Below are positions 11,520-22,283 of a stretch of 64,000 bases of DNA, one piece after another. The position numbers were made by a program, and so were the translations under genes. The DNA lies in assembly GCF_023898315.1 (NCBI RefSeq), contig NC_064622.1, positions 351,521,234 to 351,585,233 on the forward strand, in the 5' to 3' direction. Every line of letters begins with the position of its first letter. Positions within the stretch are counted from its first letter, which is position 1. The notes under the pieces are model-generated. The model was not told the origin of the DNA, did not search any database, and worked only from the letters and a program-made list of their open reading frames with translations. The DNA is from Schistocerca nitens (lineage: Eukaryota; Arthropoda; Insecta; Orthoptera; Acrididae).

Positions 11520-12189
11520 TATAAGGTGTGATAAAAAAAGTTTCTATTCAAATGCCGCACAGTCCAGAATCGATATGTCACTCAGGGAACATGCCGTAAG
11601 CATTGAAGCAATCTTCCCAATGATGCACCAGATTGAAGACACCCGTCTGGTGAAACACCGCGTCCTGCTGCTTGAAGATATCCTAAATTTCATGCTGCAC
11701 ATACACACCGACAGGAACCGTAGCCCTTCAACGCATTTTTTAAGGGAACGAAGGCGTGATAATCGCATGGGGAGAGATCAGCACTGTAGGGCGAGTACTC
11801 GAGTGTCTCCCAGTGTAACTTTTGCATTATGACATTTGCGATATGGTATCCTGAATTATCATGAAGTAGCAGCACCAGCATCATTCCACAAAGGTGTTTT
11901 CGACAGACATGCTGTTCCATACACATTCATTCTCCGATGGATTTCTACCGCTGTTTCTCCTTCTGCAACCTAGAAAATAACAGCAAATTGGTCCTGTTTG
12001 GATGCATTTGGTAGTGATGTATGCATAGTTCACGTTTCCGCATTATCGCATGCACGTCGGAAAGACACGAATGTCACACTAATCTCTTACCTACATGTCG
12101 GTGCTTGTACACCTGCATCGGAATCGGGCTACATTGCATGTACGTTGCAGCAATGACCTCGGACAGAAACTTTCTGATCGCCCCTTATA
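11520..12189 (-). mobile_element. Mariner-like element, internally deleted, 670 bp
   Basis: The ends TATAAGGTGTGATAAAAAAA and (reverse complement) TATAAGGGGCGATCAGAAAG form inverted repeats of about 30 bp starting with TA. On the minus strand a short N-terminal HTH piece is fused directly to the C-terminal catalytic part HDNSGYHIA...PYSADLSPCDYH (positions 11926 down to 11690), so the middle of the transposase, including the first Asp, is deleted. Same family as 28056-28726. Confidence 0.9.
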
Positions 12190-12296
12190 TACACCAGTAG
12201 TAGGGAGATGGGGTTTGTAGCACACTTTTGATATCAAATAGATATGCAAATTAATAAAATTGATCACTTAATCACCCCCACCCCTGCCCACCCCCA

Positions 12297-12483
12297 TGTG
12301 GCCGAGCGGTTCTAGGCCTTCAGTCTGGAACCACGCGACCGCTACGGTCGCAGGTTCGAATCCTGCCTCGGGCATGGATGTTTGTGATGTCCTTAGGTTA
12401 GTTAGGTTTAAGTAGTTCTAAGTTCTAGGGGACTGATGACCTCAGATGTTAAGTCCCATAGTGCTCAGAGCCATTTGAACCAA
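12297..12483 (+). mobile_element. SINE, family A with tail X
   Basis: It starts within the head at TGTGGCCGAGCGG and ends at CCATTTGAACC. Target duplications CCCACCCCCA lie at 12287-12296 and 12484-12493. Confidence 0.94.
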
Positions 12484-12635
12484 CCCACCCCCACCCTCCC
12501 CTGCAGCCGACCACGCACATCCCGCCCCCGGATGACCTCACAAGTTTTCTCGTCTGCACATGTGCCTCAGCCCCCTTCTCGCCCTCCCCCTCCCTTCGCA
12601 CACCCCACCCCCTCTCTCAGCAACCTTCCCTATTG

Positions 12636-12700
12636 GCGGGAATTTCGAATTTTGGTGGGAATTTCGAATTTTGGTGGGAATTTCGAATTTTCGCGGGAGT
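12636..12700 (+). repeat. Three-copy 19-bp tandem repeat
   Basis: Three consecutive copies of GGGAATTTCGAATTTTGGT; the third varies to TTCGC. Short frames across it are repeat artefacts. Confidence 0.9.
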
Positions 12701-12747
12701 TTATTTGTCCCAGGGCTGTGGTGATGTGCCCACCCCACCCCCACCCG

Positions 12748-13070
12748 GGAATTGATGGGAAATAATAAATGGCAGTATCCTTTCTGGGACTCAAACGGTA
12801 CAACGTGGGCAGAAAACCGAAGTGCACATCTCTAATACAATTAAATCGCCAGAGGCACTTGGAATTGACAGGAAATTAAAAATGATTGTGCCCTTCCAGG
12901 ACTTGAGCCCTGGTTCTACTGGATGGAAAGCCCAAGTGTACCCCCTAACTCAATTAAACCACCAGATGCGCTTGGAATCGACAGGAAATTAAAAATGTCT
13001 GTGCCCTTTCTGGTATTCGAACCCTGATTCTACTGGAAGAATAGTCCAAGTGCACGCCCTAACACATGGA
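12748..13070 (+). repeat. Imperfect tandem repeat of about 113 bp, nearly three units
   Basis: Units begin GGAATTGATGGGAAAT (12748), GGAATTGACAGGAAAT (12862) and GGAATCGACAGGAAAT (12975). Each continues with a TGCCCTTTCTGG-like block and an ACTCGAACC-like block that resembles an inverted tRNA box B. Divergence between units is roughly 15-25% by eye. Confidence 0.8.
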
Positions 13071-13503
13071 AACTGCCGAGATGCAGGAGAGGAAGGTTAG
13101 GTTAGTGTACTTTATTTATTTTGGTCGGGAAACTGGCGTAAATATCGATCCTAATTACGTAATTAATCACAAAGATTGGGCCTAATTATATGACTATATG
13201 CATAGCGCTACACAAGAACGGCATAAAAGCGCAATACAGTTCAAAAACTGACGATACCATACAACAGGTGTTATCCTGCTGGGAAAAAATATCGCAACAC
13301 CACTCGAAACTAGCGACAGAAACACTCAAACTCTATCCTACGCCTACAAGCTGGCAGGAAAAAGGCAGAGTTGTAAGGTACTGCCTTAATTCTTTTTGGC
13401 AGAGAATATGTTCAACTGACGAGATGCTAGTGTTGGACAGAGAGGAGTTTAAAAAATTTATAATACCTGTAAGCAAACAATATCTATCACTGTTTCAAAT
13501 GAT
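13071..13503. other. No gene recognised
   Basis: It contains an unassigned 116-codon open frame on plus (13190-13540) that runs into a SINE. It has Cys and Trp residues but no motif I recognise. It may be a relic of an unidentified element. Confidence 0.3.
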
Positions 13504-13887
13504 TCAAATGGCTCTGAGCACTATGGGACTTAACATCTGAGGTCATCAGTCACTTGGAACTTAGAGCTACTTAAACCTAACTGCCCGCATCTCGTGGTCG
13601 TGCGGTAGCGTTCTCGCTTCCCACGCCCGGGTTCCCGGGTTCGATTCCCGGCGGGGTCAGGGATTTTCTCTGCCTCGTGATGGCTGGGTGTTGTGTGCTG
13701 TCCTTAGGTTAGTTAGGTTTAAGTAGTTCTAAGTTCTAGGGGACTTATGACCACAGCAGTTGAGTCCCATAGTGCTCAGAGCCATTTGAACCATTTTTTT
13801 AAACCTAACTAACCTAAGAACATCACACACATCCATGCCCGAGGCAGGATTCGAACCTGCGAGCGCAGCGGTTATCGCTGTTTCACG
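13504..13887 (-). mobile_element. SINE, family A with tail X, split by another SINE
   Basis: The tail half is at 13504-13582 and the head half at 13799-13887. They are separated by a family B SINE. The 12 bases TTAAACCTAACT are present on both sides of the inserted element. Confidence 0.93.
13583..13798 (+). mobile_element. SINE, family B head with tail X, nested
   Basis: A head with CTCGTGGTCGTGCGGTAGCG and box B GGTTCGATTCC, joined to the same TCCTTAGGTTAGTTAGG tail X as family A. It ends in CCATTTTTTT, then the duplicated target TTAAACCTAACT. It inserted into the family A SINE described at 13504-13887. Confidence 0.94.
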
Positions 13888-14105
13888 TCAGAGTTCGCTA
13901 CGGATGCCTGCTCAAAAACCATGCTGCAGCACAGCTAATCGAAGTGAGTACACGCTACCACAACTGATGGGGGAAAAAATCCATCACAGTTCTAATTACA
14001 CTTCGAAATTGTCGTGAAGAAACCAGCACTCGTAATGAACGGGTCATAATCAGCACATGTACTGGGGAAAATCGTCGTCCTAATAGACTACAGAGGAGGC
14101 GGTAG

Positions 14106-15460
14106 TTGTATCATGTGTCATTTCTACTATTACCATTCGAGAAGAAACAATGTATGTGTAAATTCAAGTCCATACTCGGAATAATTTTGTGCAAAAGAAT
14201 GAAAACGCTAAGGTAATTAGAAAAATGAAAACGCTAGGCTAATTACAAAAGTCGTTCCTGATTCTTCTGTGTATTATTAATTCGAAAGAATTTTATGTTA
14301 CCAAAGGACCAACAAAACATTTAATTATTATGATATTGCTAGTCCTAAGCCAGAGTATACACGGTAACTATCTATTTAATTTGAATAGGACATATAAGGC
14401 AAAAGAAATGTCAAAATATACGAAATAATCTGGGCGAGAAGAAAACTGTAAAAGGAACACTATAAACTCTGTTCATAGAAGCTACGCGGAGGTCATTAGA
14501 AATGGAACAGAAAGTCAGTGGGCCAAATACTGAAGAACGTCAACCGCCACCTGGATAAAGACGTTTCCCTGACAACCACCTGGAAGGGAGCGTAGAGATA
14601 TAGAAATCTAAATGAGGATTTATACGTTATTTGTTCACAGAAGGAGTCAAATGTCTTACATATTCTTTATTCTGACTTTTAATTAGACAAATACCCAGCA
14701 GACTACTGCTTTGGACATGGTGGAAGGTACAATGAGCCATCATTTCTTGTTGCTTTCAATGTTCCACTCTCGACAGGTGTGAAGGACGTACATTCATAAG
14801 TCTTGGATATTCGGGAATCCAGCCGGATGTTCGCGTCGTTCTGCACGATATTTCAACAGCGTGCCTCGCTGTATTTTTCAGGTACTACCTGAGACTGGTC
14901 CTTGGGTCGATCGAGTTCAGTATTTATGCCTGGAAGGAGCTGGGAGTTCCCTAATCGGTCCACGCCGAGTCGAGTGTTCTGTCTGTGGTCCGCGCCTGCC
15001 AGACTCGGCTTCAATGGGCCCCTCTAGTCGCGGATGTTCCGACTGCCGTCCGCGCCCGTTTTGGCCGCGGTTGTGGTCGTCAATGAGGTGTGTCAGACCC
15101 GATCGGAAATGTTGGGTACTCTGTCTCATGACTGTTACTATGAGTTCCACTTCTGTTTCGTGCTGGGCACTCCCTAATCGGTCCGCGACGCGTCGTGTGT
15201 TCTGTCTGCGGTCCGCGCCCGCCAGACGCGGCTACATTCGCCCTCTCTGGTCGCCGGTGTTCCGACCGCCGTCCGCGCCGTCTTCTGAAGTCGGTTCATG
15301 ATCTGAGGTGTGTCACATCTGGTCTCTAATGTCCGACACCTTGTCCCACGGCTCTTCTCTCGGTCTCCACTTCTATTTCGTGTAGAATCCCAGAGTGCCC
15401 TGCGTTGGTATGTCTCTGGTGTTCTTTACATCTGAAGTCCACAGTTCTGGTGGTCTGGCC
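14106..15460 (-). repeat. Right arm of the 1355-bp inverted repeat (PLE 3' end)
   Basis: The reverse complement of 1891-3245. On the minus strand it begins at GGCCAGACCACCAGAACTG (inside the GIY-YIG frame) and ends at CACATGATACAA. The same 220-bp tandem pair is inside. The homology breaks sharply at both ends: left flank GGAGGCGGTAG, right flank GAAAATCGAG. No target duplication is visible around it. Confidence 0.95.
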
Positions 15461-15646
15461 GAAAATCGAGACGCCCTTCCCCTCTCCATCCACAGGGGGA
15501 CACATGCTCTTCCAAATGGCCAGCTGCTCCACAGACCGCCTCGCGGCGTGGCCAGGCTGCTGTCCACACTCTGATGCCGTACTCTGGTTGCCGGTTGCCG
15601 GTCCTACACAACACAAAGGGAAATTTAGTAGCATAACCCCACCCAT
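15326..15646 (-). CDS. Open frame joining unknown sequence to the GIY-YIG end of the PLE
   Basis: A 106-codon frame. Residues up to about 62 (MGGVMLLNFPLCC and a Gly/Gln/Cys-mixed stretch) come from sequence 3' of the right arm and are not recognised. The rest, GQTTRTVDFRCKEHQRH to the stop, is the GIY-YIG piece and is in frame across the junction. It could be chance, or a read-through product of a 5'-truncated PLE. No start signal or splice evidence supports real expression. Confidence 0.3.
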   Translation of the reverse strand: MGGVMLLNFPLCCVGPATGNQSTASECGQQPGHAARRSVEQLAIWKSMCPPVDGEGKGVSIFGQTTRTVDFRCKEHQRHTNAGHSGILHEIEVETERRAVGQGVGH

Positions 15647-15662
15647 CTGGAGAATGCCTTAG

Positions 15663-17134
15663 ATGACTATTTCAAAACTTGGATGCTTGTGAAACAGAAA
15701 GCCCCTTTCACTCTTCTGCGCTGGACTACTTAACACTAATGCGACTCCTATAATAGAGCAACTATACAAAAAAAAAAAAAAACAAAAAAAAAAACAATCG
15801 TGACCATAATAAATGTAGTCTTTCCGGGAAAATAGATAAAGTCCATTTTTTTTTTACTTTTATGAGCGAAATCGGTGCAGTTTTTACATTCGACTGCAGT
15901 CGCATCTCATTATTTGGCAACATCCAGCGAAGTACACAGCCACCGATCACAAATGATCAGCAGTGACAAGCCCACCCTGCGTAAAATCAGGAAGAAAAAA
16001 CTTCGACTATTTTGATGTGAGGACTACCGATAACTGCAGAAGGTCCTTGTTATTTTGAAACTGTCATCACAGTAAAGAAAAAGCGAGAATTTAAACTCTA
16101 AAGAAAGAAGTCTATATTAAGCAATTTCTTGCAGCTTGTTGAGCAAATTACATGACCTGAGACCTAGTCTCGCATTCAGCGTCTGTAAATAAACTGTCAT
16201 GCACGTGTGTATTACAGACATTTCAGACAATCTTTCATGCCATTGGCACACATGTCGGAAAAAAACACATTCATTTTACGTTTGACAAGAAGAAGCTATA
16301 ATTCAAGAGAACGTAGCTGTTTTGTACACTATGACAGGGCCCTTTTACCAGTGCGATGCTATTGTTTGTGAAACAGATCGTGAAAACCTATCTCGCCCTG
16401 TGTAGGTTGCAGATTGAAATTTCGTTAAAAGATATTGCCGCAACGAAGAAGAAAAAACCTTCCACCCGCCAGGCAGCACGTCATTGATATCAATTTGATA
16501 GACTATTTAATTAAATTGATCATGAGAGTCACTTGGTATGGCGAATAATTTTTTTTTCAGCAGTCAGATTACACTCGGCAAGTAGGAAAACTGGGAATCC
16601 ATGGAGGAAACACGATTTCTTTTCGAGGAACACTACTGAGAAATGACATCTGAAGCTGACCACAGAGGGATTCTTCAACCCACAACATACATTTAGCGTA
16701 AGGACCGCACGATCATAACGCCTATGCTACCATCAACCTGCGTAAAAAGCGGTCTTGAGTCTACAGGCACACACTGCCGCTGACAGTGTTACGCTTTCAG
16801 GCAGACTTGGTGTCCAAAATGCTGTCCATAATTTGGAATCAAATCTATCCACTCACCCACATATTTGCACTGGATCCTGTAGAGACGACTTTTGATGGTT
16901 ATAGCCACTGGTAAATCATATTCATGCCAATCTCGTCTCTCGATATGTGACACCTTTTTCTTTTTCGAACCTATATGCTAAGAATCTCATACACCAAGAA
17001 CTACAGCAGTGTTTTTAGACAGTCCCTCTGCATCTTGTAACTGCTCTGAAGTCTCTGCCCCGCCCTCCATTCAGATAAGTCCATGTGATCGTCCCACTGA
17101 CCTGTAGGGAGGTCGTAGAGCGCTATATCTTCTT
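15663..17134. other. No gene recognised; A-rich runs
   Basis: An interrupted poly-A tract lies at 15769-15796 and T-runs at 15847-15855 and 16550-16558. No transposase, RT or SINE similarity is visible. Confidence 0.5.
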
Positions 17135-17810
17135 GTGAATCCTGTGCGGAAACAGGACGAGCTGAGTTAATGCGACAGGGGCCCGTTTTGACAACTCGGT
17201 GGAAATGGGAACACGTTTTCATAGTTCCGTCAACCATGTATAGTGTGTAAGGTTAGCGCCAAACGAAGATTTGCCTTGCAACACGAGGTAGTAGGAGAGA
17301 TCGAACGAGCAGTTACGGTGGTGTTTCTTGTTGGGAAAATTAAGAAGACTACACATCATACATGTGGCATGGAGGAAGGACCAAGATTCTGCAACACATT
17401 TCCAAACCACATACAGGTAGTCTGGAGGAGATCTGTATCTCTCAGGGTGCATTCACGTCTATCACCCAAACATATGAGGCGGTCCTATTAAATATAAAGG
17501 TATTGGCTCATTTGAGCAGGTGGTTCGTGACTGATTTCGCTTCCACAGTCCGGTGTAAAAATTCATCACCTGCGCTGTAGGATAACCATAACCAACAGAC
17601 TATCAATCACATGAGAGGGTTCCTGTATTGCTCCTTCACAAGCAGTTTAATTTTTTGTTGTTGGTTGTAACACATTCAAACAGTGTACACCGCCATACAC
17701 TTTGTTTTTTCTACCATGACTTAGAGACCTGTGTCAGCTGCTGCTTAACCGACATTAACACGCTTTGATCCTCTGGCTCTCATTGAAAACTGACATAAAC
17801 TGTACAGCTA
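17135..17810. repeat. Diverged direct repeat, copy 1
   Basis: It shares ordered blocks with 18720-19420: GAGTTAATGC near the start, TCGGTGGAAATSGGAACA, GTGTTTCTTGYTGGGAAAAT, TTAAATATAMAGGTATT and GTACACYGCCATACA. On the minus strand both copies keep the peptide VPISTE-SK-AP-ALT-L-LF-HR, which hints at a common coding ancestor, but frames are short and broken. Family unknown. Confidence 0.65.
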
Positions 17811-17853
17811 TTGCACCACAGGCTGGTAGAAATAATACATAGACGCGAAGTTT

Positions 17854-17854
<1 letters not shown>

Positions 17855-17894
<40 letters not shown>

Positions 17895-18069
17895 TCTGAG
17901 CAAAATGGGACTTAACTTCTAAGGTCATCAGTCCCCTAGAACTTAGAACTACTTAAACCTAACTAACCTAAGGACATCACACACATCCATGCCCGAGGTA
18001 GGATTCGAACCTGCGACCGTAGCAGTCGCGCGGATCCAGCCTAGAACCGCTCGGCCACCCCGGCCGGCC
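17855..18069 (-). mobile_element. SINE, family A with tail X and long T-tail
   Basis: The target duplication GACGCGAAGTTTC is at 17842-17854 and 18070-18082. The insertion begins with a run of 37 A residues on the plus strand, which is a poly-T 3' tail on the SINE strand, directly attached to tail X. Confidence 0.95.
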
Positions 18070-18104
18070 GACGCGAAGTTTCTTATAGACAGAAATGTAG
18101 AAGA

Positions 18105-18540
18105 CATCGCAACATATGGAAACTGTAAGAGTTTTCAGTATTGTAGAGCGCTTCCAACAACCATTCGAAGGTGATTACGTGTACAGTTAATCTCATCTTC
18201 CCATCGAAAGGGTTGCGGATGTCTCGGTGCTCCGTTTGAAAAAGCATTGTTCCTTCATTATGCAGTCATGTACATGATTATTGTTCCAGTGTTGACCAAC
18301 GCCGGAAGGTGCTTTTCACAACACTCGTGAGGTAGCACAAACAAAAAGAGGTACTGTTATCTTATTGGGGAATAAAAAAAAACAAAAACAAAAACATGTG
18401 TAGGATATCACAGCATATGTAAATAGGACGGGTCTGTGACAATGTGGAACGCTTCCAAACAGCTGTACTATGGTGATGACCTCTTCTTTTACTTCAGTGT
18501 TCCACAGCGACAAGTAGCAGATATCCAGTGTTCCGTTAAG
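18105..18540 (+). repeat. Diverged tandem pair of about 300 bp
   Basis: 18105-18240 and 18405-18540 share, in order, ATCRCARCATATG, TGTRGARCGCTTCCAA, GGTGATKAC and a TCCAGTGTTCCGTT-like block. This belongs to the same decayed repeat domain as 17.1-19.4 kb. Confidence 0.5.
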
Positions 18541-18719
18541 GTTCCCTCCATCTCAACGGAGTGGTGTCAGTCAATCATTACGTGGTAATCAACAGTGTAC
18601 CCAATGGACGGTCAGGATTAGAAAGTCGCCATTGATATGGAGCGGTGTACTGTAATACACACAACAGTTCATAGCGAGATCAAATTTTTGCAATTTTACG
18701 CTGAAGTTGGAGAGAGAAA

Positions 18720-19420
18720 TGTCCACCACAACTGCAATCTGTGTAGAAACAGAATGAGTCGAGTTAATGCTATAGGAGCGTGTTTTGACCATTCGGTGGA
18801 AATCGGAACATGTTGTCGTGGCTCCGCCACCCGTGTACGATGTGTAAGGTCCGCGTCAAATGAAACCTGCTCCTGCAGCACGACAACAGTACGAAAAGTT
18901 ATGGTAGTGTTTCTTGCTGGGAAAATTAGGAAGACTCGAGATCGAAGCAGATACGCGTCCCTGATGATCCATTCACATCCATCATCCAAACATTCTATCG
19001 TCGTTATTCTGTAGCATCCAGCAGAGAAAAATTACGACTATAAAAGATCCATTAATTTCATCCAATAGACTTTTACCACATCTCTCTCTTCCGATGTATC
19101 GAAAACGAATATCGTCTACATGCCAGCATCGCGCATGCGATGCTATTAAATATACAGGTATTTATACATTGGTGCAGGTGGCCAGTGATCGACATCCTTT
19201 GCCAGGCTGGTGTAAAGTTTCATTGCCTGTACTGTACGAGAACCTTTACCCACATGTTATCAGTTGCAGGAGAGGGAACCTGTTTCATTGTTTGATACAT
19301 CGCTTTTTATGCTGTAATGTACTTTGTACACTGCCATACATTTTTTTCCCAGAACGACTTCGATATTTGTGTCAGATTTTAAACCGGCAATAACATGTTT
19401 GGTTCATTGGCTTCCCCAGG
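18720..19420. repeat. Diverged direct repeat, copy 2
   Basis: The partner of 17135-17810 with an offset of about 1.6 kb. The phrase GTGGTAATCAACAG occurs at 18582 and again at 19455, suggesting an ancestral unit of about 0.87 kb. Confidence 0.65.
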
Positions 19421-20039
19421 AAACTAGACATATCACGGTGTAAATCACTTTATGTGGTAATCAACAGCGTACCTGGACTGTTGGGATGGAAAAGACATTT
19501 TATCGAAATTTCAACACCGACCAATGATGCGGCAGTATGCTTACCAGTTTCTGTATCATCGCCAGACAGCCCCTCCACTACTTTGCGAGTATCATCGCAA
19601 ATGTAAGTAGATGACTGTGCAGTGTGTTCAATCATTGTTAATTCTCGAACATATACACCAAAGTATACCAGACAGCGACCTACATATCTCTAGCACTTCG
19701 ATCACAGTGCGTAATTTACGATCTTTCTCTATGTGGATGGGAGTCACAGGGCATTCTCGCATTCTTAGGAAAAAGTTAGAGACCGAAAGATCTCCTCGCA
19801 TTGTCTTTGAGCAACGCTCCCTGCAGCTGACCTGAAGTAAACCGCTACATTCCACGTTTCGTGTAGGAGCAGTGCAAACCGAGGCTGAAACTGCTGTCCT
19901 GCACCCATCCAAGAGCACAAGATTTCTCCAGATGCGCGAATGTCGAGGAGGTTAGTATCCCTTCTATGCTTTCTGCAAAGAAAATGGCATAGGACTTATG
20001 TATACTGTGTCCACACACCCTGCTTCTAACGGTCTAGGT
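19421..20039. other. Unassigned, probably end of the diverged repeat domain
   Basis: It contains a 96-codon minus-strand open frame (19918 to 19628) with several Cys residues but no motif I recognise. Confidence 0.35.
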
Positions 20040-20163
20040 TCAAAATGGTTCAAATGGCTCTGAGCACTATGCGACTTAACATCTATGGTCATCAGTCCCC
20101 TAGAACTTAGAACTACTTAAACCTATCCAACCTAAGAACATCACAAAACACCCAGTCATCACG
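20040..20163 (-). mobile_element. SINE, family B with tail X, 5'-truncated
   Basis: Only the tail plus an AACACCCAGTCATCAC segment remain. Flanked by TCTAACGGTCTAGGT (20025-20039) and TCTAACGCTCTAGGT (20164-20178), so it was truncated on insertion. Confidence 0.93.
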
Positions 20164-20178
20164 TCTAACGCTCTAGGT

Positions 20179-21054
20179 GATTGCTTTGTCCATACCTTTA
20201 AATCTCGGGTGTCACTTTTTACATGAGGTCCTTCCGCTCTTTCCTGGCTCCTAATAATTCCAGTCCTTAGTATGGGTCAACATCAGCACAAAACCCACAC
20301 AGCCGACCACAGTGGTCGCAATTGTGTATCATTTATCCAAAAAGGGCCCACCTTATCTCTCAGTGGTCTAGCCATCACCCTTTACAAGATCCTGAGTGAG
20401 CCCTTTTCATCAAAGGCGGCAGCATTGGTCTCTTGTGGTTGTTTCCTATCTTCTGGAGTTGGCTATGGTCAAGATGATGCCTTAGGACTGCACAGTGTGC
20501 CGTAAACATGCTAACCAACTGCAGCCTCTTTCTGGTATTCTACCATGATCTTTTGCTTTTGTTTCATAGGCAGAGATCCTCTACAATCCACCAACCTGTG
20601 GCTGGCTCACTGGAAGCACCCTCAGTTGCACGACATGCCACATGTCACACCAGTGGCAATACCGATGGTAGTGAACCTCAGAACCTCAGCACCCCCCCCC
20701 CCTCCCCCTGCCCCAGCGCCTCTGGTCGCCAGCTCTCCTACTCTTCGGGGGTAGGGGCGGATGAAGAATTCTTTATTGAGGTGTTATGGCTACTCAGCCA
20801 ACAATCAACAACACAGACTGATTATGAGGGGCATGGATATCGCAGGGGATAGCTCTTCAAACGACAGACAAAAGGTAGCCACATTCTACCCAGCCACCAG
20901 ATGTCAACCCAAGCGCCACCAGGTAACAGTGGCTCTGCAGACCTTTTCTAGTCCACGAGCCACGTGATCAAATGTAGTACTTACAGTATCCTGGGGCCAG
21001 GGTAGTATTTAGCCCTGCACCTAGGCTACATTGACTACCTTTGTACCGTCCCTT
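20179..21054. other. No gene recognised; C-rich tract
   Basis: A run of C residues at 20691-20704 interrupts sequence with several overlapping short frames. Composition is more even than the surroundings and could be an old retroelement, but no motif supports that. Confidence 0.35.
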
Positions 21055-21064
21055 GGGAATCTTT

Positions 21065-21306
21065 GGTTGGTTGGTTGGTTGGTTCGGGGAAGGAGACCAG
21101 ACAGCGTGGTCATCGGTCTCATAGGATTAGGGAAGGATGGAGAAGGAAGTCGGCCGTGCCCTTTCAGAGGAACCATCCCGGCATTTGCCTGGAGTGATTT
21201 AGGGAACTCACGGAAAACCTAAATCAGGATGGCCGGACGCGGGATTGAACCGTCGTCCTCCCGAATGCGAGTCCAGTGTCTAACCACTGCGCCACCTCGC
21301 TCGGTG
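21065..21306 (-). mobile_element. SINE, family D
   Basis: A full copy. The (GGTT)n run at the left is the (AACC)n 3' tail. The tRNA head at the right shows GAGGTGGCGCAGTGG. Target duplications GGGAATCTTT lie at 21055-21064 and 21307-21316. Confidence 0.95.
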
Positions 21307-21319
21307 GGGAATCTTTCTT

Positions 21320-21765
21320 GTAGATTCTGATCGGCGGTGTGTCTGGAATATTTTTGTTAACCATTGATAAGGAAATCGCGTGATTTCAACCGTGGGCGTC
21401 GTGATTCGGACCTCCATCGCAGATACGTCGAAAGAAGGGGTCAGATGTGGTAAGAGGTGCTTTGACGACCTTTCCATCGTGTGACACGTCCACGGTGGCT
21501 TTGGGCAGAATTGTGATGAAATTTGGTACCAATGTGACATCATTGACTGACCTCAAGCGTCACGTTTACTTCTAAGACGCGGTCCTCTTTCCGCCTGTGT
21601 CGACACATTGCTATTTCAATGTCGTCGAACCTCAGGGTGCCGTCACAGGGTGTGACGCTTTTGAACTTTAGAGAAGGTTGTACGCACCTTTGAGCGTCGC
21701 ACCATGAGGCAGTTATGGGGTTTCGAAAAAGTGATCCATTAATTCTGTTGCGCAGTGTGGACATT
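21320..21765 (-). repeat. Dispersed repeat, inverted relative of 32560-33050
   Basis: The minus strand starts CACTGCGCAACAGAATTAA and matches 32571-33050 through ordered blocks including TGTCGACACA, ATTCTGCCCAAAGCCACCGTG and GAAATCACGCGATTT. It looks like a non-autonomous element; the ends were not resolved. Confidence 0.7.
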
Positions 21766-22100
21766 GTTTAAGTTGTGGCCCCGTTGCGAAATTGCATCTT
21801 AGTACGCCAAAATGAAAATATCACGAAGAAGATCGAATTTCGAGCTGTGTAGCACTTTATTCATAGACCTATCAGTTATTTTTATGTGCGCTTCTCTATA
21901 CATGTTTCAGTTTATAATAGGTAAGCCCAAAGAATATATTTTTTGCCTCATTTATTTCACACATTTTACGTGTAAATATACACCATGTTACTGAATAAAC
22001 GTTAAGTGAAAGCTACAGCTGACACACAGAGGCGTGGTGAAGAAAACAAGGCCACATTCTAATACCATCACCAAGGACATAACGACATTGCCTTCAGCAA

Positions 22101-22283
22101 GCCGGCCGAAGTGGCCGAGCGGATCTAGGCGCTACAGTCTGGAACCACGCGACCGCTACGGTCGCAGGTTCGAATCCTGCCTCGGGCATGGATGTGTGTG
22201 ATGTTCTTAGGTTAGTTAGGTTTAAGTAGTTCTAAGTTCTAGGAGGCTGATGACCTCAGAAGTTAAGTCACATAGTGCTCAGT
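22101..22283 (+). mobile_element. SINE, family A with tail X
   Basis: A full head and body; the tail stops at GTGCTCAG. Target duplications CTTCAGCAA lie at 22092-22100 and 22284-22292. Confidence 0.94.
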
